A DNA stretch of 64,000 nt from Cryobacterium sp. SO2 (GTDB taxonomy: Bacteria > Actinomycetota > Actinomycetes > Actinomycetales > Microbacteriaceae), in contig NZ_CP117849.1 in assembly GCF_026151165.2 (NCBI RefSeq), positions 124,001-188,000 on the forward strand. Direction: 5' to 3'. This document shows positions 1 through 7,932 of the stretch, piece by piece. The translations under genes were made by a program, and so were the position numbers. The first letter of the stretch is position 1. Every line of letters begins with the position of its first letter. The notes beneath the pieces were generated by a model, which was not told the origin of the DNA, made no database searches, and was given only the letters and a program-made list of their open reading frames with translations.

Positions 1-20
1 CAGCCAGTTAATATTCCTGC

Positions 21-49
21 TTGACAGTTGTCGCGCCATAGGCGAAGCT
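21..49 (+). promoter_or_regulatory. Putative promoter of the acid-sugar cassette
   Basis: A consensus -35 TTGACA (21-26) is followed after 17 bases by GAAGCT (44-49), which keeps only the A2 and T6 of a -10 box. This would start transcription near 56, directly before the operator at 59-75. The -35 is clear and the -10 is weak. Confidence 0.5.
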
Positions 50-58
50 TTCTCATGC

Positions 59-75
59 AGATGGTCAGACCATCT
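59..75. promoter_or_regulatory. GntR/FadR-type operator
   Basis: AGATGGTCAGACCATCT is a perfect 8+1+8 inverted repeat. It contains TGGTCAGACCA, matching the TNGTNNNACNA sites known for FadR/LldR-type GntR regulators. It lies at the expected transcription start of the oxidoreductase gene, and the next gene but one encodes a FadR-type regulator, so repression of the cassette by that protein is the natural inference. Confidence 0.8.
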
Positions 76-130
76 ACCCAACACAAACTTCACCCTCCGA
101 TATCAGCCCCCACCTACAAAGGAGTAGACA

Positions 131-1501
131 GTGAATCTGTTTTCGCTACTGCAGAAGCGCACCGAGACGCAAGGCCCCATCCGGGTCGGCGTCATCGGCG
201 CCGGCAAGTTCGCCTCGATGTTCCTCACCCAGGCGCTCGGTTCCGCCGGCATCCACGTCGTGGGCGTCGCCGACATCAACGTGCCCAAGGCCAGGGATGC
301 GCTCGCCCGCACCGGCTGGCCCGTCGAGCGGTACGCGGCCGCCTCCTTCGATGAGGCGATCCGCACCGGCGGCACCTACGTCACCGCCAGCGCGGATGAC
401 CTCCTCGAGCGCGGCGAGATCGAGGTCATCCTCGAGATCACCGGAAACCCGCTCATCGGCACGTATCACGCCGTGAAGGCCATCGACAACGGCAAGCACG
501 TCGTCATGGTCAACGTTGAGGCCGATTGCATGGTCGGCCCGCTCCTGCAGCGCCGCGCCCAGGCCGCCGGGGTCATTTACGCCATGGCGTACGGCGACCA
601 GCCCGCGCTGATCTGCGAACTCGTCGACTGGTGCCGCACCGTGGGCTTCGACGTCATCGCGGCAGGCAAGGGCACCAAGTACCTGCCGGAGTACAACTAC
701 TCCACGCCCGACACCGTCTGGGACTACTACGGCTTCACGCCGGAGCAGCTCGCCTCCGGCGACTACAACCCGAAGATGTTCAACTCCTTCCTCGACGGAA
801 CCAAGTCGGCCATCGAGATGGCCGCCGTCGCCAACGGCACCGGGCTCATCCCGCAGGAGGAAGGCCTGCTCTTCCCCGCGGCGAGCAAGGACGACCTGCC
901 GCGCGTCTTCCGGGAGAACACCTTCCCCGGCGGCAGCCTCACTCGCCGCGGCACCGTCGAGATCGCGTCGAGCATGTACCGCGACGGCACCGAGGTGCCG
1001 GACAACCTGCGCTGGGGCGTCTATGTCACCTTCGAGGCCACCACGGACTACGCGGCCCAGTGCTTCAAGGAATACGGCGTGCATACCGACGAGACCGGCC
1101 GCTACGGCTCGCTCTACCGGCCGTACCACATGATCGGCCTCGAGCTGAATGTCTCGATCGCCGCCGCTGTGCTCCGCAATGAGGCCACCGGTTCGCCCAC
1201 CGGCTTCCGCGGCGACGTCGTCACGACCACCAAGAAGGCGCTCCGCGCCGGCGACACCCTGGATGGCGAGGGCGGCTACACGGTCTTCGGCAAGCTCGCC
1301 CCCGCCCACCTCTCCCTCGAGCGCGAGGCGCTGCCGCTGGGCCTGGCCCACGGCGCCAAGCTCATCCGCGACGTTCCGGCCGACACCACGGTGTCGTGGA
1401 ACGACGTGGAGCTTGACGAGTCCCAGCTGGCCGTGCAGTTCCGCCGCGAGCTCGAGACGGAGTTCCGCGCCGAGCAGAACGCCGCCCTCGCCGCGGTCTG
1501 A
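131..1501 (+). CDS. NAD(P)-dependent oxidoreductase with C-terminal SAF domain (homoserine dehydrogenase-like, COG4091 type)
   Basis: A 456-residue cytoplasmic enzyme starting at GTG with AAGGAG eight bases upstream. A Rossmann fold opens with VGVIGAGKFA (about residues 18-27), followed by a central homoserine-dehydrogenase-like catalytic region; the C-terminal segment (about 380-440, GDTLDGEGGYTVFGKL) looks like a SAF domain. The family resembles homoserine dehydrogenase, but this full-length SAF type is usually found in sugar-acid and polyol catabolic loci. It is the first gene of a cassette with a GntR repressor, a permease and a DUF1537 acid-sugar kinase, which suggests that it oxidises or rearranges a sugar acid before phosphorylation. 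The substrate cannot be read from sequence. True homoserine dehydrogenase for threonine synthesis is unlikely given the context. Confidence 0.8.
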   Translation: MNLFSLLQKRTETQGPIRVGVIGAGKFASMFLTQALGSAGIHVVGVADINVPKARDALARTGWPVERYAAASFDEAIRTGGTYVTASADDLLERGEIEVILEITGNPLIGTYHAVKAIDNGKHVVMVNVEADCMVGPLLQRRAQAAGVIYAMAYGDQPALICELVDWCRTVGFDVIAAGKGTKYLPEYNYSTPDTVWDYYGFTPEQLASGDYNPKMFNSFLDGTKSAIEMAAVANGTGLIPQEEGLLFPAASKDDLPRVFRENTFPGGSLTRRGTVEIASSMYRDGTEVPDNLRWGVYVTFEATTDYAAQCFKEYGVHTDETGRYGSLYRPYHMIGLELNVSIAAAVLRNEATGSPTGFRGDVVTTTKKALRAGDTLDGEGGYTVFGKLAPAHLSLEREALPLGLAHGAKLIRDVPADTTVSWNDVELDESQLAVQFRRELETEFRAEQNAALAAV

Positions 1502-1502
1502 C

Positions 1503-1511
1503 GGTCAGACC
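1503..1511. promoter_or_regulatory. Possible weak operator of the GntR gene
   Basis: GGTCAGACC is a 9-base palindrome identical to the core of the operator at 59-75 but without its outer T/A. It would sit on the -35 region of the -10 box at 1526-1531, a sensible place for autoregulation. Confidence 0.4.
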
Positions 1512-1525
1512 CGAGTCGTGGAACC

Positions 1526-1531
1526 TAGGAT
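1526..1531 (+). promoter_or_regulatory. Putative -10 box of the GntR regulator gene
   Basis: TAGGAT matches TANNNT and predicts transcription from about 1537-1538. That start would give either a leaderless message beginning at GTG 1537 or a 50-base leader to the GTG at 1588. Confidence 0.45.
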
Positions 1532-1587
1532 GAGCGGTGCGGAGGCATCCAGTCTCCGCACCATTCAGGCCCAGGGGTGCAGATATC

Positions 1588-2331
1588 GTGACGAACGCAA
1601 AAGGGTGGGAACCCGTCCAACGGCTTCGCACGTACGAGCAGGTCATGTCGCAGATCGAGGAACGCATCCTCGACGGCCGGCTGAAGGCGGGCGACCATCT
1701 GCCCAGCGAACGCGACCTGGCGGTGCTCCTCGGGGTGTCCCGGCCGTCGCTGCGGGAATCGCTGCGGGTGCTCGAAGCCCTCGGCGTGGTGGACATCCGC
1801 CGCGGCGGGGGAGCGGACGGCGGCGCGGTTCTCGTCGGGATCCCCGGCCCGGGCTTCGTCAACCTGCTCAAGTTGCAACTCGCTCTCGGCCACTTCAGCT
1901 CGACCGATGTCCTCGATACCCGCACGGCGCTCGAGACCTGGTCGTGCACGGAAGCCGCACTCAGATCCACCGGCGCTGACCACCAGGAACTCGCCGCCAT
2001 CCTCGACGAGATGGATGACCCGTCCATCGAAGCCAAGGACTTCAACAGACTCGACACCGCGTTCCATGTGCGGATCGCCGAGTCCACCGGAAATGCCCTC
2101 ACCGCCCACCTGATGGGCTCACTGCGCACCGCGATCAACCGCCAGATGGTCGCGGCCTACGAACGGCTCGAGGACTGGCACGCGACCGCTGTGGTCGTGC
2201 GGAGCGAACACCGCACCATCCTCGACGCCATCACCAGGAAGGACGCCACCGCGGCGTCCCGCCTGGTGAGTGAGCACATCCACAGTTTCTACACCATCGG
2301 CAACGTCGGAGGCACGTACCCTCCCGGATAG
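1588..2331 (+). CDS. GntR family transcriptional regulator, FadR subfamily (FCD domain)
   Basis: A 247-residue DNA-binding repressor. The N-terminal winged helix (about residues 10-80) contains the GntR signature GDHLPSERDLAVLLGVSRPS, and the C-terminal all-helical FCD ligand domain covers about 95-235 with the usual Asp/His metal-ligand positions (DTAFHVRIAE). The start was chosen at GTG 1588 with AGGGGTG upstream; an in-frame GTG at 1537 six bases after TAGGAT would add 17 residues. It lies between the oxidoreductase and the transporter and probably binds the TGGTC-A-GACCA site at 59-75. The inducer is probably the sugar acid or its phosphate; this is inference. Confidence 0.88.
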   Translation: MTNAKGWEPVQRLRTYEQVMSQIEERILDGRLKAGDHLPSERDLAVLLGVSRPSLRESLRVLEALGVVDIRRGGGADGGAVLVGIPGPGFVNLLKLQLALGHFSSTDVLDTRTALETWSCTEAALRSTGADHQELAAILDEMDDPSIEAKDFNRLDTAFHVRIAESTGNALTAHLMGSLRTAINRQMVAAYERLEDWHATAVVVRSEHRTILDAITRKDATAASRLVSEHIHSFYTIGNVGGTYPPG

Positions 2332-2339
2332 CCCCGGCC

Positions 2340-2357
2340 CCCGGGAGTCGTCCCGGG
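2340..2357 (+). terminator. Stem-loop after the GntR gene
   Basis: CCCGGGA-gtcg-TCCCGGG forms a perfect 7-bp stem with a 4-base loop nine bases after the stop codon. There is no T-run, so it may only attenuate read-through into the transporter gene. Confidence 0.5.
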
Positions 2358-2418
2358 CTCCTTCGACGGTGTTCACCAGCGGGCCCACCCCGCCGACCTA
2401 TCAAAGGAGATATCTCGA

Positions 2419-3759
2419 ATGACCGCCACCATGACATCGCCCGTCCCGCTCTCCCAGAGGGCCAGAGACGGTTCGCCGGACAAACTCAAAACTGCCGTCG
2501 GCAGCGCCGTCGGCACCACCATCGAAAACTACGACTTCCTCGCCTACGGCACGGCAGCCGCCCTCTACTTCGGGGATGCGTTCTTCCACGCCGAAGACCC
2601 GGTCGTCGGTGTGCTGCTGGGCTTCCTCACCTTCGGTATCGGCTTCGCCATGCGCCCCCTGGGCGGCATCATCGGGGGCCACCTGGGCGACAAGTACGGC
2701 CGCAAGCCCGTGCTCGTGGGCGCCCTGCTCATCATGGGCTTCGCCACCGTGCTGATCGGCGTGCTGCCCACCTACGAGCAGGTCGGTCTGCTCGCTCCGC
2801 TGCTGCTCACCCTCATCCGAATCATCCAGGGCCTGGCCTTCGGCGCCGAATGGGGCGGGGCCATCCTGATGACCTTCGAGCACGCGCCGTGGAAGAAGCG
2901 CGGCCTGTACACCGCCATCCCACAGGCCGGCGTTCCGCTGGGCCTCCTGCTGGCCAACCTGGTGTTCCTCTTCTCGGTCGGACTCGACAACGAACTCGCC
3001 TGGCGCCTGCCGTTCCTGCTCAGCGCCGTGCTCATCGTGGCCGGACTCATCATCCGCCTCAAGGTCAGCGAGTCTCCGGAGTTCGAGGAAGCCAAGGCGT
3101 CTGGCGCACTCGAAAAGAACCCGGTGCTGTCGGTCATCAAGAGCGACTGGCGCAACGTGCTCCGTGCGATCGCCCTCCGCCTGGCCGAGTCTGGCGGGTT
3201 CTACGTCATTGTCACCTACCTGATCTCCTACATCTCCAGCGGTGACGCACCCATCGCAGAGCGGTCGACGGCACTGACCGGTCTGGTCATCGCCGCAGCG
3301 CTCGGTGTGGGGGCCACCATCCTGTGGGGCCGCCTGGGAGACAAGATCGGCCGCAAGCCGGTGTACATCCTGGGCACGCTGCTGCTCATCGCGTTCGGCT
3401 TCCCGCTGTTCGGGCTGGTCAACACCGGCAGTGCCATGCTCATCGTGTTCGCGTACGTCTTCGGCCTCACGGTGATCCACGACATGCTCGCCGGCACCCA
3501 GGGCGCCTGGTTCTCCGAGCTGTTCCCCGTGGCAACCCGCAACTCCGGTGCCTCCCTGGGCTACCAGTTCTCTGCCGCGATCTCGGGGTTCATCCCTCTG
3601 ATCGCCGCCGCCATCGCCGTGCCACTCGGTTTCGGCGGAGTCGCCCTGGTCTACATGGGCTGCGGAGTGATCGGTCTGGTCGGCGCCCTGCTCACCAAGG
3701 AGACCTGGGGGCGCAAGGAACGCGCTGCCGTCGACGCCATCATCGCCGGCGACAAGTAA
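2419..3759 (+). CDS. MFS transporter, metabolite:H+ symporter (MHS) family
   Basis: A 446-residue integral membrane protein with about 12 hydrophobic segments, preceded by a strong AAAGGAG. Both MFS signature loops are present: GHLGDKYGRKPV after TM2 (near residue 90) and GRLGDKIGRKPV after TM8 (near 308). The N-terminal signature TIENYDFLAYGTAAAL and the FGAEWGGA segment are typical of the MHS group that imports organic acids such as alpha-ketoglutarate, citrate, shikimate or sugar acids. Its position between an oxidoreductase/regulator pair and a sugar-acid kinase suggests uptake of the cassette's substrate by proton symport. The exact acid is unknown. Confidence 0.88.
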   Translation: MTATMTSPVPLSQRARDGSPDKLKTAVGSAVGTTIENYDFLAYGTAAALYFGDAFFHAEDPVVGVLLGFLTFGIGFAMRPLGGIIGGHLGDKYGRKPVLVGALLIMGFATVLIGVLPTYEQVGLLAPLLLTLIRIIQGLAFGAEWGGAILMTFEHAPWKKRGLYTAIPQAGVPLGLLLANLVFLFSVGLDNELAWRLPFLLSAVLIVAGLIIRLKVSESPEFEEAKASGALEKNPVLSVIKSDWRNVLRAIALRLAESGGFYVIVTYLISYISSGDAPIAERSTALTGLVIAAALGVGATILWGRLGDKIGRKPVYILGTLLLIAFGFPLFGLVNTGSAMLIVFAYVFGLTVIHDMLAGTQGAWFSELFPVATRNSGASLGYQFSAAISGFIPLIAAAIAVPLGFGGVALVYMGCGVIGLVGALLTKETWGRKERAAVDAIIAGDK

Positions 3760-3768
3760 CCCTCCTGC

Positions 3769-3797
3769 GGCGGGCCGGGACGACATCCCGGCCCGCC
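3769..3797 (+). terminator. Strong stem-loop between transporter and kinase genes
   Basis: GGCGGGCCGGGA and TCCCGGCCCGCC form a perfect 12-bp stem around a cgaca loop, nine bases after the transporter stop. TT follows but there is no long T-run. It is probably a partial terminator or an mRNA-stabilising intercistronic hairpin, since the kinase gene starts 39 bases later. Confidence 0.7.
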
Positions 3798-3835
3798 TTC
3801 ACGCCATCACGACCCGTTCCAGCAGAGGAATCCCC

Positions 3836-5077
3836 ATGAAGACCATCGTCCTCGACGACGACCCCACCGGCACCCAATCGGCCAGCGACGTGGTCGTGCT
3901 CCTGACCAGCAACGCCGACCTCATCGGCCAGGCCCTCACCGAGGCCGACAGCGTCTATGTGCTCACCAACTCCAGGGCCATCCCAGAGGAGGAGGCGGTG
4001 GCGCTGATGCGGGCCATCCGCGCCGACGCCCGCACGGCCGGCGCGCGGCTGGGCGAAGACATCCAGATCGTGCTGCGCGGCGACTCCACCCTGCGCGGGC
4101 ACGTGTTCTCCGAGACCCTGGTCTTCGCGGAAGCCGATTCGGTGGTGCTGTTCGTGCCGGCGTTCCCCGACGGCGGCCGCACGACCGAGAACGGTGTGCA
4201 TTACGTAACCCAGGCCGGCCAGCGGGTGCCGGCGCACCTCACCGAATTCGCCGATGACCCGGTGTTCCCGTTCGACACCGCGGTGCTGGTCGACTACGTG
4301 CGGCAGAAGTCCGGGCGCGACGCGGTGAGCGTGCCGCTCGAGCTGGTCCGGGCCGACGCGGTGCACGAGGTGCTGCTGACGGCCGCGGCCGGCTCCGTCG
4401 TGGTTCCGGATGCCGTGACCAACGACGACATCCGCCGCATCGCCCGCGGCGTGGAGGCCGCCAGGGCCCGCGGCGCCAACATCGTCGTGCGCAGCGCGTC
4501 GCCCCTGGCCGCGGCGCTCGCCGGAGTCGAGAGCGACGGTCTGCTCCCCAGCCCGCTCCTGGCGGTGCCGGTGCCGACGCTCCTCGTCTGCGGATCGCAC
4601 ACCCAGGGCGCCACAGCCCAACTGGACCTCGTGGCCGCCGGCCACGGCCCCGCCGTCGTCATCCCCACAGCAGACGCCCTGCGCGACCCGGCCGGCACGG
4701 GCTCCACCGTGGCGCGCACGGCCGCCGCCGAACTCGCCGGCCGGGGAGTGAGCGTCGTCACCACGGAGCGCGCCCGCTCCGCCGCACACAACACCCTCGA
4801 GCACGGCCGGCTCGTCATGGAGGCCCTCACCTCGACGGTGCGGGCGCTGCTGCCGGCGGTCGAGGTCGTCGTCTCCAAGGGCGGCATCACCTCGGCCGAC
4901 GTCGCCCGGGTGGGCCTGGGCGCCACCAGGGCGGTCGTGCTCGGGCAAGTGCTGCCGGGAGTGTCAGTCTGGCGTCTGGTGGCATCCGACGGGCGCGAAC
5001 GCCTGCACGTGGTGGTGCCGGGCAACGTCGGCGAGCCGGATGCACTCGTGAAAGTACTCGCAGCGCTGCGCCACTGA
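3836..5077 (+). CDS. Four-carbon acid sugar kinase family protein (DUF1537, OtnK/DtnK-like)
   Basis: A 413-residue ATP-dependent kinase of the family shown to phosphorylate erythronate, threonate and related sugar acids. The N-terminal substrate domain begins with the signature DDDPTGTQ (residues 7-14) and includes RGDSTLRGH (near 80-88). The C-terminal nucleotide domain has the glycine-rich SKGGITSADVARVGLGATRA near 346-365. AGAGGA lies upstream of ATG. In known pathways the phosphorylated acid is then cut by a class II aldolase or oxidised by PdxA2; neither gene lies in this window, so the rest of the pathway must be upstream of position 1 or elsewhere. OtnK versus another acid-sugar specificity cannot be decided here. 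Confidence 0.85.
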   Translation: MKTIVLDDDPTGTQSASDVVVLLTSNADLIGQALTEADSVYVLTNSRAIPEEEAVALMRAIRADARTAGARLGEDIQIVLRGDSTLRGHVFSETLVFAEADSVVLFVPAFPDGGRTTENGVHYVTQAGQRVPAHLTEFADDPVFPFDTAVLVDYVRQKSGRDAVSVPLELVRADAVHEVLLTAAAGSVVVPDAVTNDDIRRIARGVEAARARGANIVVRSASPLAAALAGVESDGLLPSPLLAVPVPTLLVCGSHTQGATAQLDLVAAGHGPAVVIPTADALRDPAGTGSTVARTAAAELAGRGVSVVTTERARSAAHNTLEHGRLVMEALTSTVRALLPAVEVVVSKGGITSADVARVGLGATRAVVLGQVLPGVSVWRLVASDGRERLHVVVPGNVGEPDALVKVLAALRH

Positions 5078-5156
5078 CGGTTTACTTTTGGCTCTCCGAG
5101 CAAAGCGGTGGAGACTAGTACTCATGACTCACCCGGCTGCCGGAGAGGCAGTAGAC

Positions 5157-5888
5157 ATGACCATGCCCACCCCCGATTCACACACCTCCTCAGAGGCTGA
5201 ACCCACCGAGGCTTCCCCCTCCGGATTCACCCTCTTCACTGTGCTGCGCAAGGACCCGTCCAACCCGGACGACCTCGACGGCCACGACGTGCCGCGGTTC
5301 GTGGACGAGCTCGACGACATCGTGGCGCTGGTCGAGGCCGAAGGTGTCACCATCCGCGGGTTCTACGACGTCTCCGGCCTCCGCGCCGACGCCGACGTGA
5401 TGATCTGGACCCACGCCGACGAGGCCCAGACCCTGCAGTGGGCCAACCGCGAGCTGCGTCGCAGCCGTCTGCTCAAGAGCTTGCTGCCTACCTGGAACGC
5501 CATGGGGGTGCACCGCGACGCTGAGTTCAACAAGAGCCACGTGCCCGGCTTCCTGCGCGGCATCGATCCCAAGGCCTGGCTCACCGTCTACCCGTTCGTG
5601 CGCAGCTACGAGTGGTACCTGCTGCCGGAGGCCGAGCGCAGCAAGATGCTCGCCGACCACGGTCGCAAGGGCGCCGCGTTCCGCGGGGCCATCGCCAACA
5701 CCGTCTCCTCGTTCGCCCTGGGCGACTACGAGTGGTTGCTGCCGATCGAGTCCGATGAGCTCACCGAGCTCGTCGACCTGATGCGCGAGCTGCGCGCCAC
5801 CGACGCCCGCATGCACGTGCGCGAAGAGGTGCCCTTCTACACCGGCCGCCGGATCACCACCGCCGAGCTCGTGGAGGTCCTGCAGTAA
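5157..5888 (+). CDS. hemQ: Hydrogen-peroxide-dependent coproheme decarboxylase (chlorite dismutase-like)
   Basis: A 243-residue cytoplasmic enzyme for the last step of the Gram-positive haem pathway: two propionates of coproheme are oxidatively decarboxylated to haem b. The ferredoxin-like double domain carries the actinobacterial signature YPFVRSYEWY with the radical-forming Tyr, a distal His in NKSHVPGF and the proximal haem-ligand His in LADHGRKG. ATG 5157 was chosen because GGAGAGG lies eight bases upstream; in-frame starts at 5124 and 5088 would add a poorly structured tail. It overlaps hemH by one base (TAATG), so the two are probably translationally coupled. In many relatives hemE and hemY lie just upstream; here a sugar-acid kinase does. 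Confidence 0.93.
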   Translation: MTMPTPDSHTSSEAEPTEASPSGFTLFTVLRKDPSNPDDLDGHDVPRFVDELDDIVALVEAEGVTIRGFYDVSGLRADADVMIWTHADEAQTLQWANRELRRSRLLKSLLPTWNAMGVHRDAEFNKSHVPGFLRGIDPKAWLTVYPFVRSYEWYLLPEAERSKMLADHGRKGAAFRGAIANTVSSFALGDYEWLLPIESDELTELVDLMRELRATDARMHVREEVPFYTGRRITTAELVEVLQ

Positions 5889-6982
5889 TGACGAACTACG
5901 ACGCCATCCTGCTCGCCGGTTTCGGCGGGCCAGAAGGCCAGGACGACGTGATCCCGTTCCTGCGCAATGTGACCCGTGGGCGCGGCATCCCCGAGGAACG
6001 CCTCGAAGAGGTGGCGGTGCACTACCGGCACTTCGGCGGCATCAGCCCGATCAACCAGCAGAACCGCGTGCTGAAAGCAGCCCTGCAGGCCGAACTTGAC
6101 CGCCGAGGCATCGAGATCCCGGTGATCTGGGGCAACCGCAACTGGGCGCCGTACTTGCCGGACACCATCGCCGAGGCCCACGCCAACGGCCAGGACCGTC
6201 TGCTCGCCATCGCGACCAGCGCGTACAGCTCGTACTCCGGCTGCCGCCAGTACCGCGAGGACTTCGCCCAGGCGTTGGACTCGACCGGCCTGACCGGCGT
6301 CGTGCAGATCGATAAGATCCGCCAGTTCTTCGACCACCCCGGCTTCGTCACCCCGTTCATCGACGGTGTGCGCGCGGGTCTGGCCGAGATCGAGGCCGCG
6401 AACCCCGGCATCAACCTCGCCACCGAGGTCGAGGTGCTGTTCTCCACCCACTCGATCCCGTCCACGGATGCCGCCAAGAGCGGCCCGGCCGCCCGTGGCT
6501 TCGGGCCGGACGGCGCATACGCCGCCCAGCACCTGGCCGTGGCGGATGTGGTCATGCAGGGCCTCGACAGCCCGTGGCAGCTGGTCTACCAGTCCCGCAG
6601 CGGGCCGCCCAGCATGCCGTGGCTCGAGCCCGACATCAACGACGCCATCGCCCTGCTGCCCGCCCGCGGCATCCGTGCCGTGGTGATCGTGCCGCTCGGT
6701 TTTGTGAGCGACCACATGGAGGTCATGTGGGACCTCGACAACGAGGCCACCGAATCGGCCAAGGAACACGGCCTGTACTCGGTGCGCGTGCCCACGCCCG
6801 GGGCCGACCCGGTCTTCGTGAGCGGGCTCATCGACCTGGTCGAGGAGCGCTTGAACGACGTGCCCGCCGAGGACCGGCCCGCACTGACCGACCTGGGGCC
6901 CTGGTACGACATCTGCCGGCCGGGCTGCTGCGAGAACGTGCGCCTCGGCTTCAAGCCGGCGGTCGCGGGTATCGCGCCGTGA
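5888..6982 (+). CDS. hemH: Coproporphyrin III ferrochelatase
   Basis: Also called cpfC. This 364-residue enzyme inserts Fe2+ into coproporphyrin III, making the substrate of HemQ. It shows the class I chelatase fold with the metal-binding His in FSTHSIP (about residue 186), the VYQSRSGPPSMPWLEPD segment and the C-terminal CRPGCCEN cluster. That Cys cluster, with an upstream Cys, is the [2Fe-2S] ligand set seen in actinobacterial ferrochelatases. It overlaps hemQ by one base and hemC by four, in a tightly coupled operon. Confidence 0.95.
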   Translation: MTNYDAILLAGFGGPEGQDDVIPFLRNVTRGRGIPEERLEEVAVHYRHFGGISPINQQNRVLKAALQAELDRRGIEIPVIWGNRNWAPYLPDTIAEAHANGQDRLLAIATSAYSSYSGCRQYREDFAQALDSTGLTGVVQIDKIRQFFDHPGFVTPFIDGVRAGLAEIEAANPGINLATEVEVLFSTHSIPSTDAAKSGPAARGFGPDGAYAAQHLAVADVVMQGLDSPWQLVYQSRSGPPSMPWLEPDINDAIALLPARGIRAVVIVPLGFVSDHMEVMWDLDNEATESAKEHGLYSVRVPTPGADPVFVSGLIDLVEERLNDVPAEDRPALTDLGPWYDICRPGCCENVRLGFKPAVAGIAP

Positions 6983-7932
6983 GCGCCATCAGAGTCGGCA
7001 CCAGGGGCAGCGCCCTCGCCATGGCGCAGACCACGGCCATCGCCAACCGCATCCAGGCGGCAACCGGCGGCGAGGTGGAGATCATCCCGATCACCACGCA
7101 CGGTGACGTGTCCCGCGAGTCCCTCGCCAGCCTGGGCGGCACCGGAGTCTTCGCCAGCGCGCTGCGCGAAGCCCTGCTGAACGACGAGTGCGACGTTGTC
7201 GTGCACTCCTTCAAGGACCTGCCCACCGACCCGTACGCCGGCCTCGTCATCGGCGCGACCCCCAAGCGTGCCGACGCCAGGGATGTGCTCTGCGCCCGCG
7301 CCGGCCTCACCCTCGCCACCCTGCCCGAGGGCGCCAAGGTGGGCACCGGGTCGCCGCGCCGCGCCGCCCAGCTGCGCGAGCTGCGCCCGGACCTCGAGGT
7401 CGTCGACATCCGCGGCAATGTCGACACCCGGCTCAAGCTGGTCGCCGACGAGACCCTGCACGCCGTGGTGCTCGCCGCCGCGGGCCTCGGCCGCCTCGGC
7501 CTGCTCGAGAACATGGCCACCGACTACCTCGAACTCTCCGACTGGCCCACGGCGCCCGGTCAGGGCGCGCTGGCCATCGAGGTGCGCACCGGCAAGCCGG
7601 AGCGACTGCTCGCCAAGGCCCTCGCCGTGCTCAACCACGCCACCACCCAGGCCACTGTCACGGCCGAGCGCCACGTGCTGGCCCGGCTCGAGGCCGGCTG
7701 CGCCGCGCCGATCGGGGCGACCGCCGTGATCGACGACGGCCTGCTGTTCCTCACCGCCACGGTCTACAGCCCCGACGGCACCCGCCGCATCACCGCGTCG
7801 CACGCGGCGACACCCGAATCGCACTCGGTCGTCGACCTGCAGGATGCCGCCCTCGACGTCGCCGACCGCGCCGCCAGGGAACTCCTCGCCGGAGGCGCCG
7901 CCGAGTTCGCCCCGCTGTCGGTGACCCAGTGA
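6979..7932 (+). CDS. hemC: Porphobilinogen deaminase (hydroxymethylbilane synthase)
   Basis: A 317-residue enzyme that condenses four porphobilinogens into hydroxymethylbilane. It has the N-terminal VGTRGSALAMAQT, the substrate-binding HSFKDLPTD, TGSPRRAAQL, and the dipyrromethane-cofactor Cys in LEAGCAAPIGA (about residue 240). GTG at 6979 overlaps the hemH stop (GTGA), fixing the start; a much longer in-frame extension inside hemH is an artefact. It overlaps hemD by four bases in the same manner. Confidence 0.95.
   Translation: MSAIRVGTRGSALAMAQTTAIANRIQAATGGEVEIIPITTHGDVSRESLASLGGTGVFASALREALLNDECDVVVHSFKDLPTDPYAGLVIGATPKRADARDVLCARAGLTLATLPEGAKVGTGSPRRAAQLRELRPDLEVVDIRGNVDTRLKLVADETLHAVVLAAAGLGRLGLLENMATDYLELSDWPTAPGQGALAIEVRTGKPERLLAKALAVLNHATTQATVTAERHVLARLEAGCAAPIGATAVIDDGLLFLTATVYSPDGTRRITASHAATPESHSVVDLQDAALDVADRAARELLAGGAAEFAPLSVTQ

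Noticed and set aside
131..1501. Housekeeping homoserine dehydrogenase
   Set aside because: The SAF-domain architecture, GntR operator and adjacent acid-sugar kinase point to catabolism; no thrB/thrC neighbours are present.
2401..3786. Long minus-strand open frame antisense to the MHS transporter
   Set aside because: Its translation is a low-complexity Asp/Glu/Gly/His-rich string typical of the antisense frame of a GC-rich gene; the plus-strand transporter has clear motifs and a ribosome binding site. The same applies to the antisense frames over the haem, ole and rha genes.
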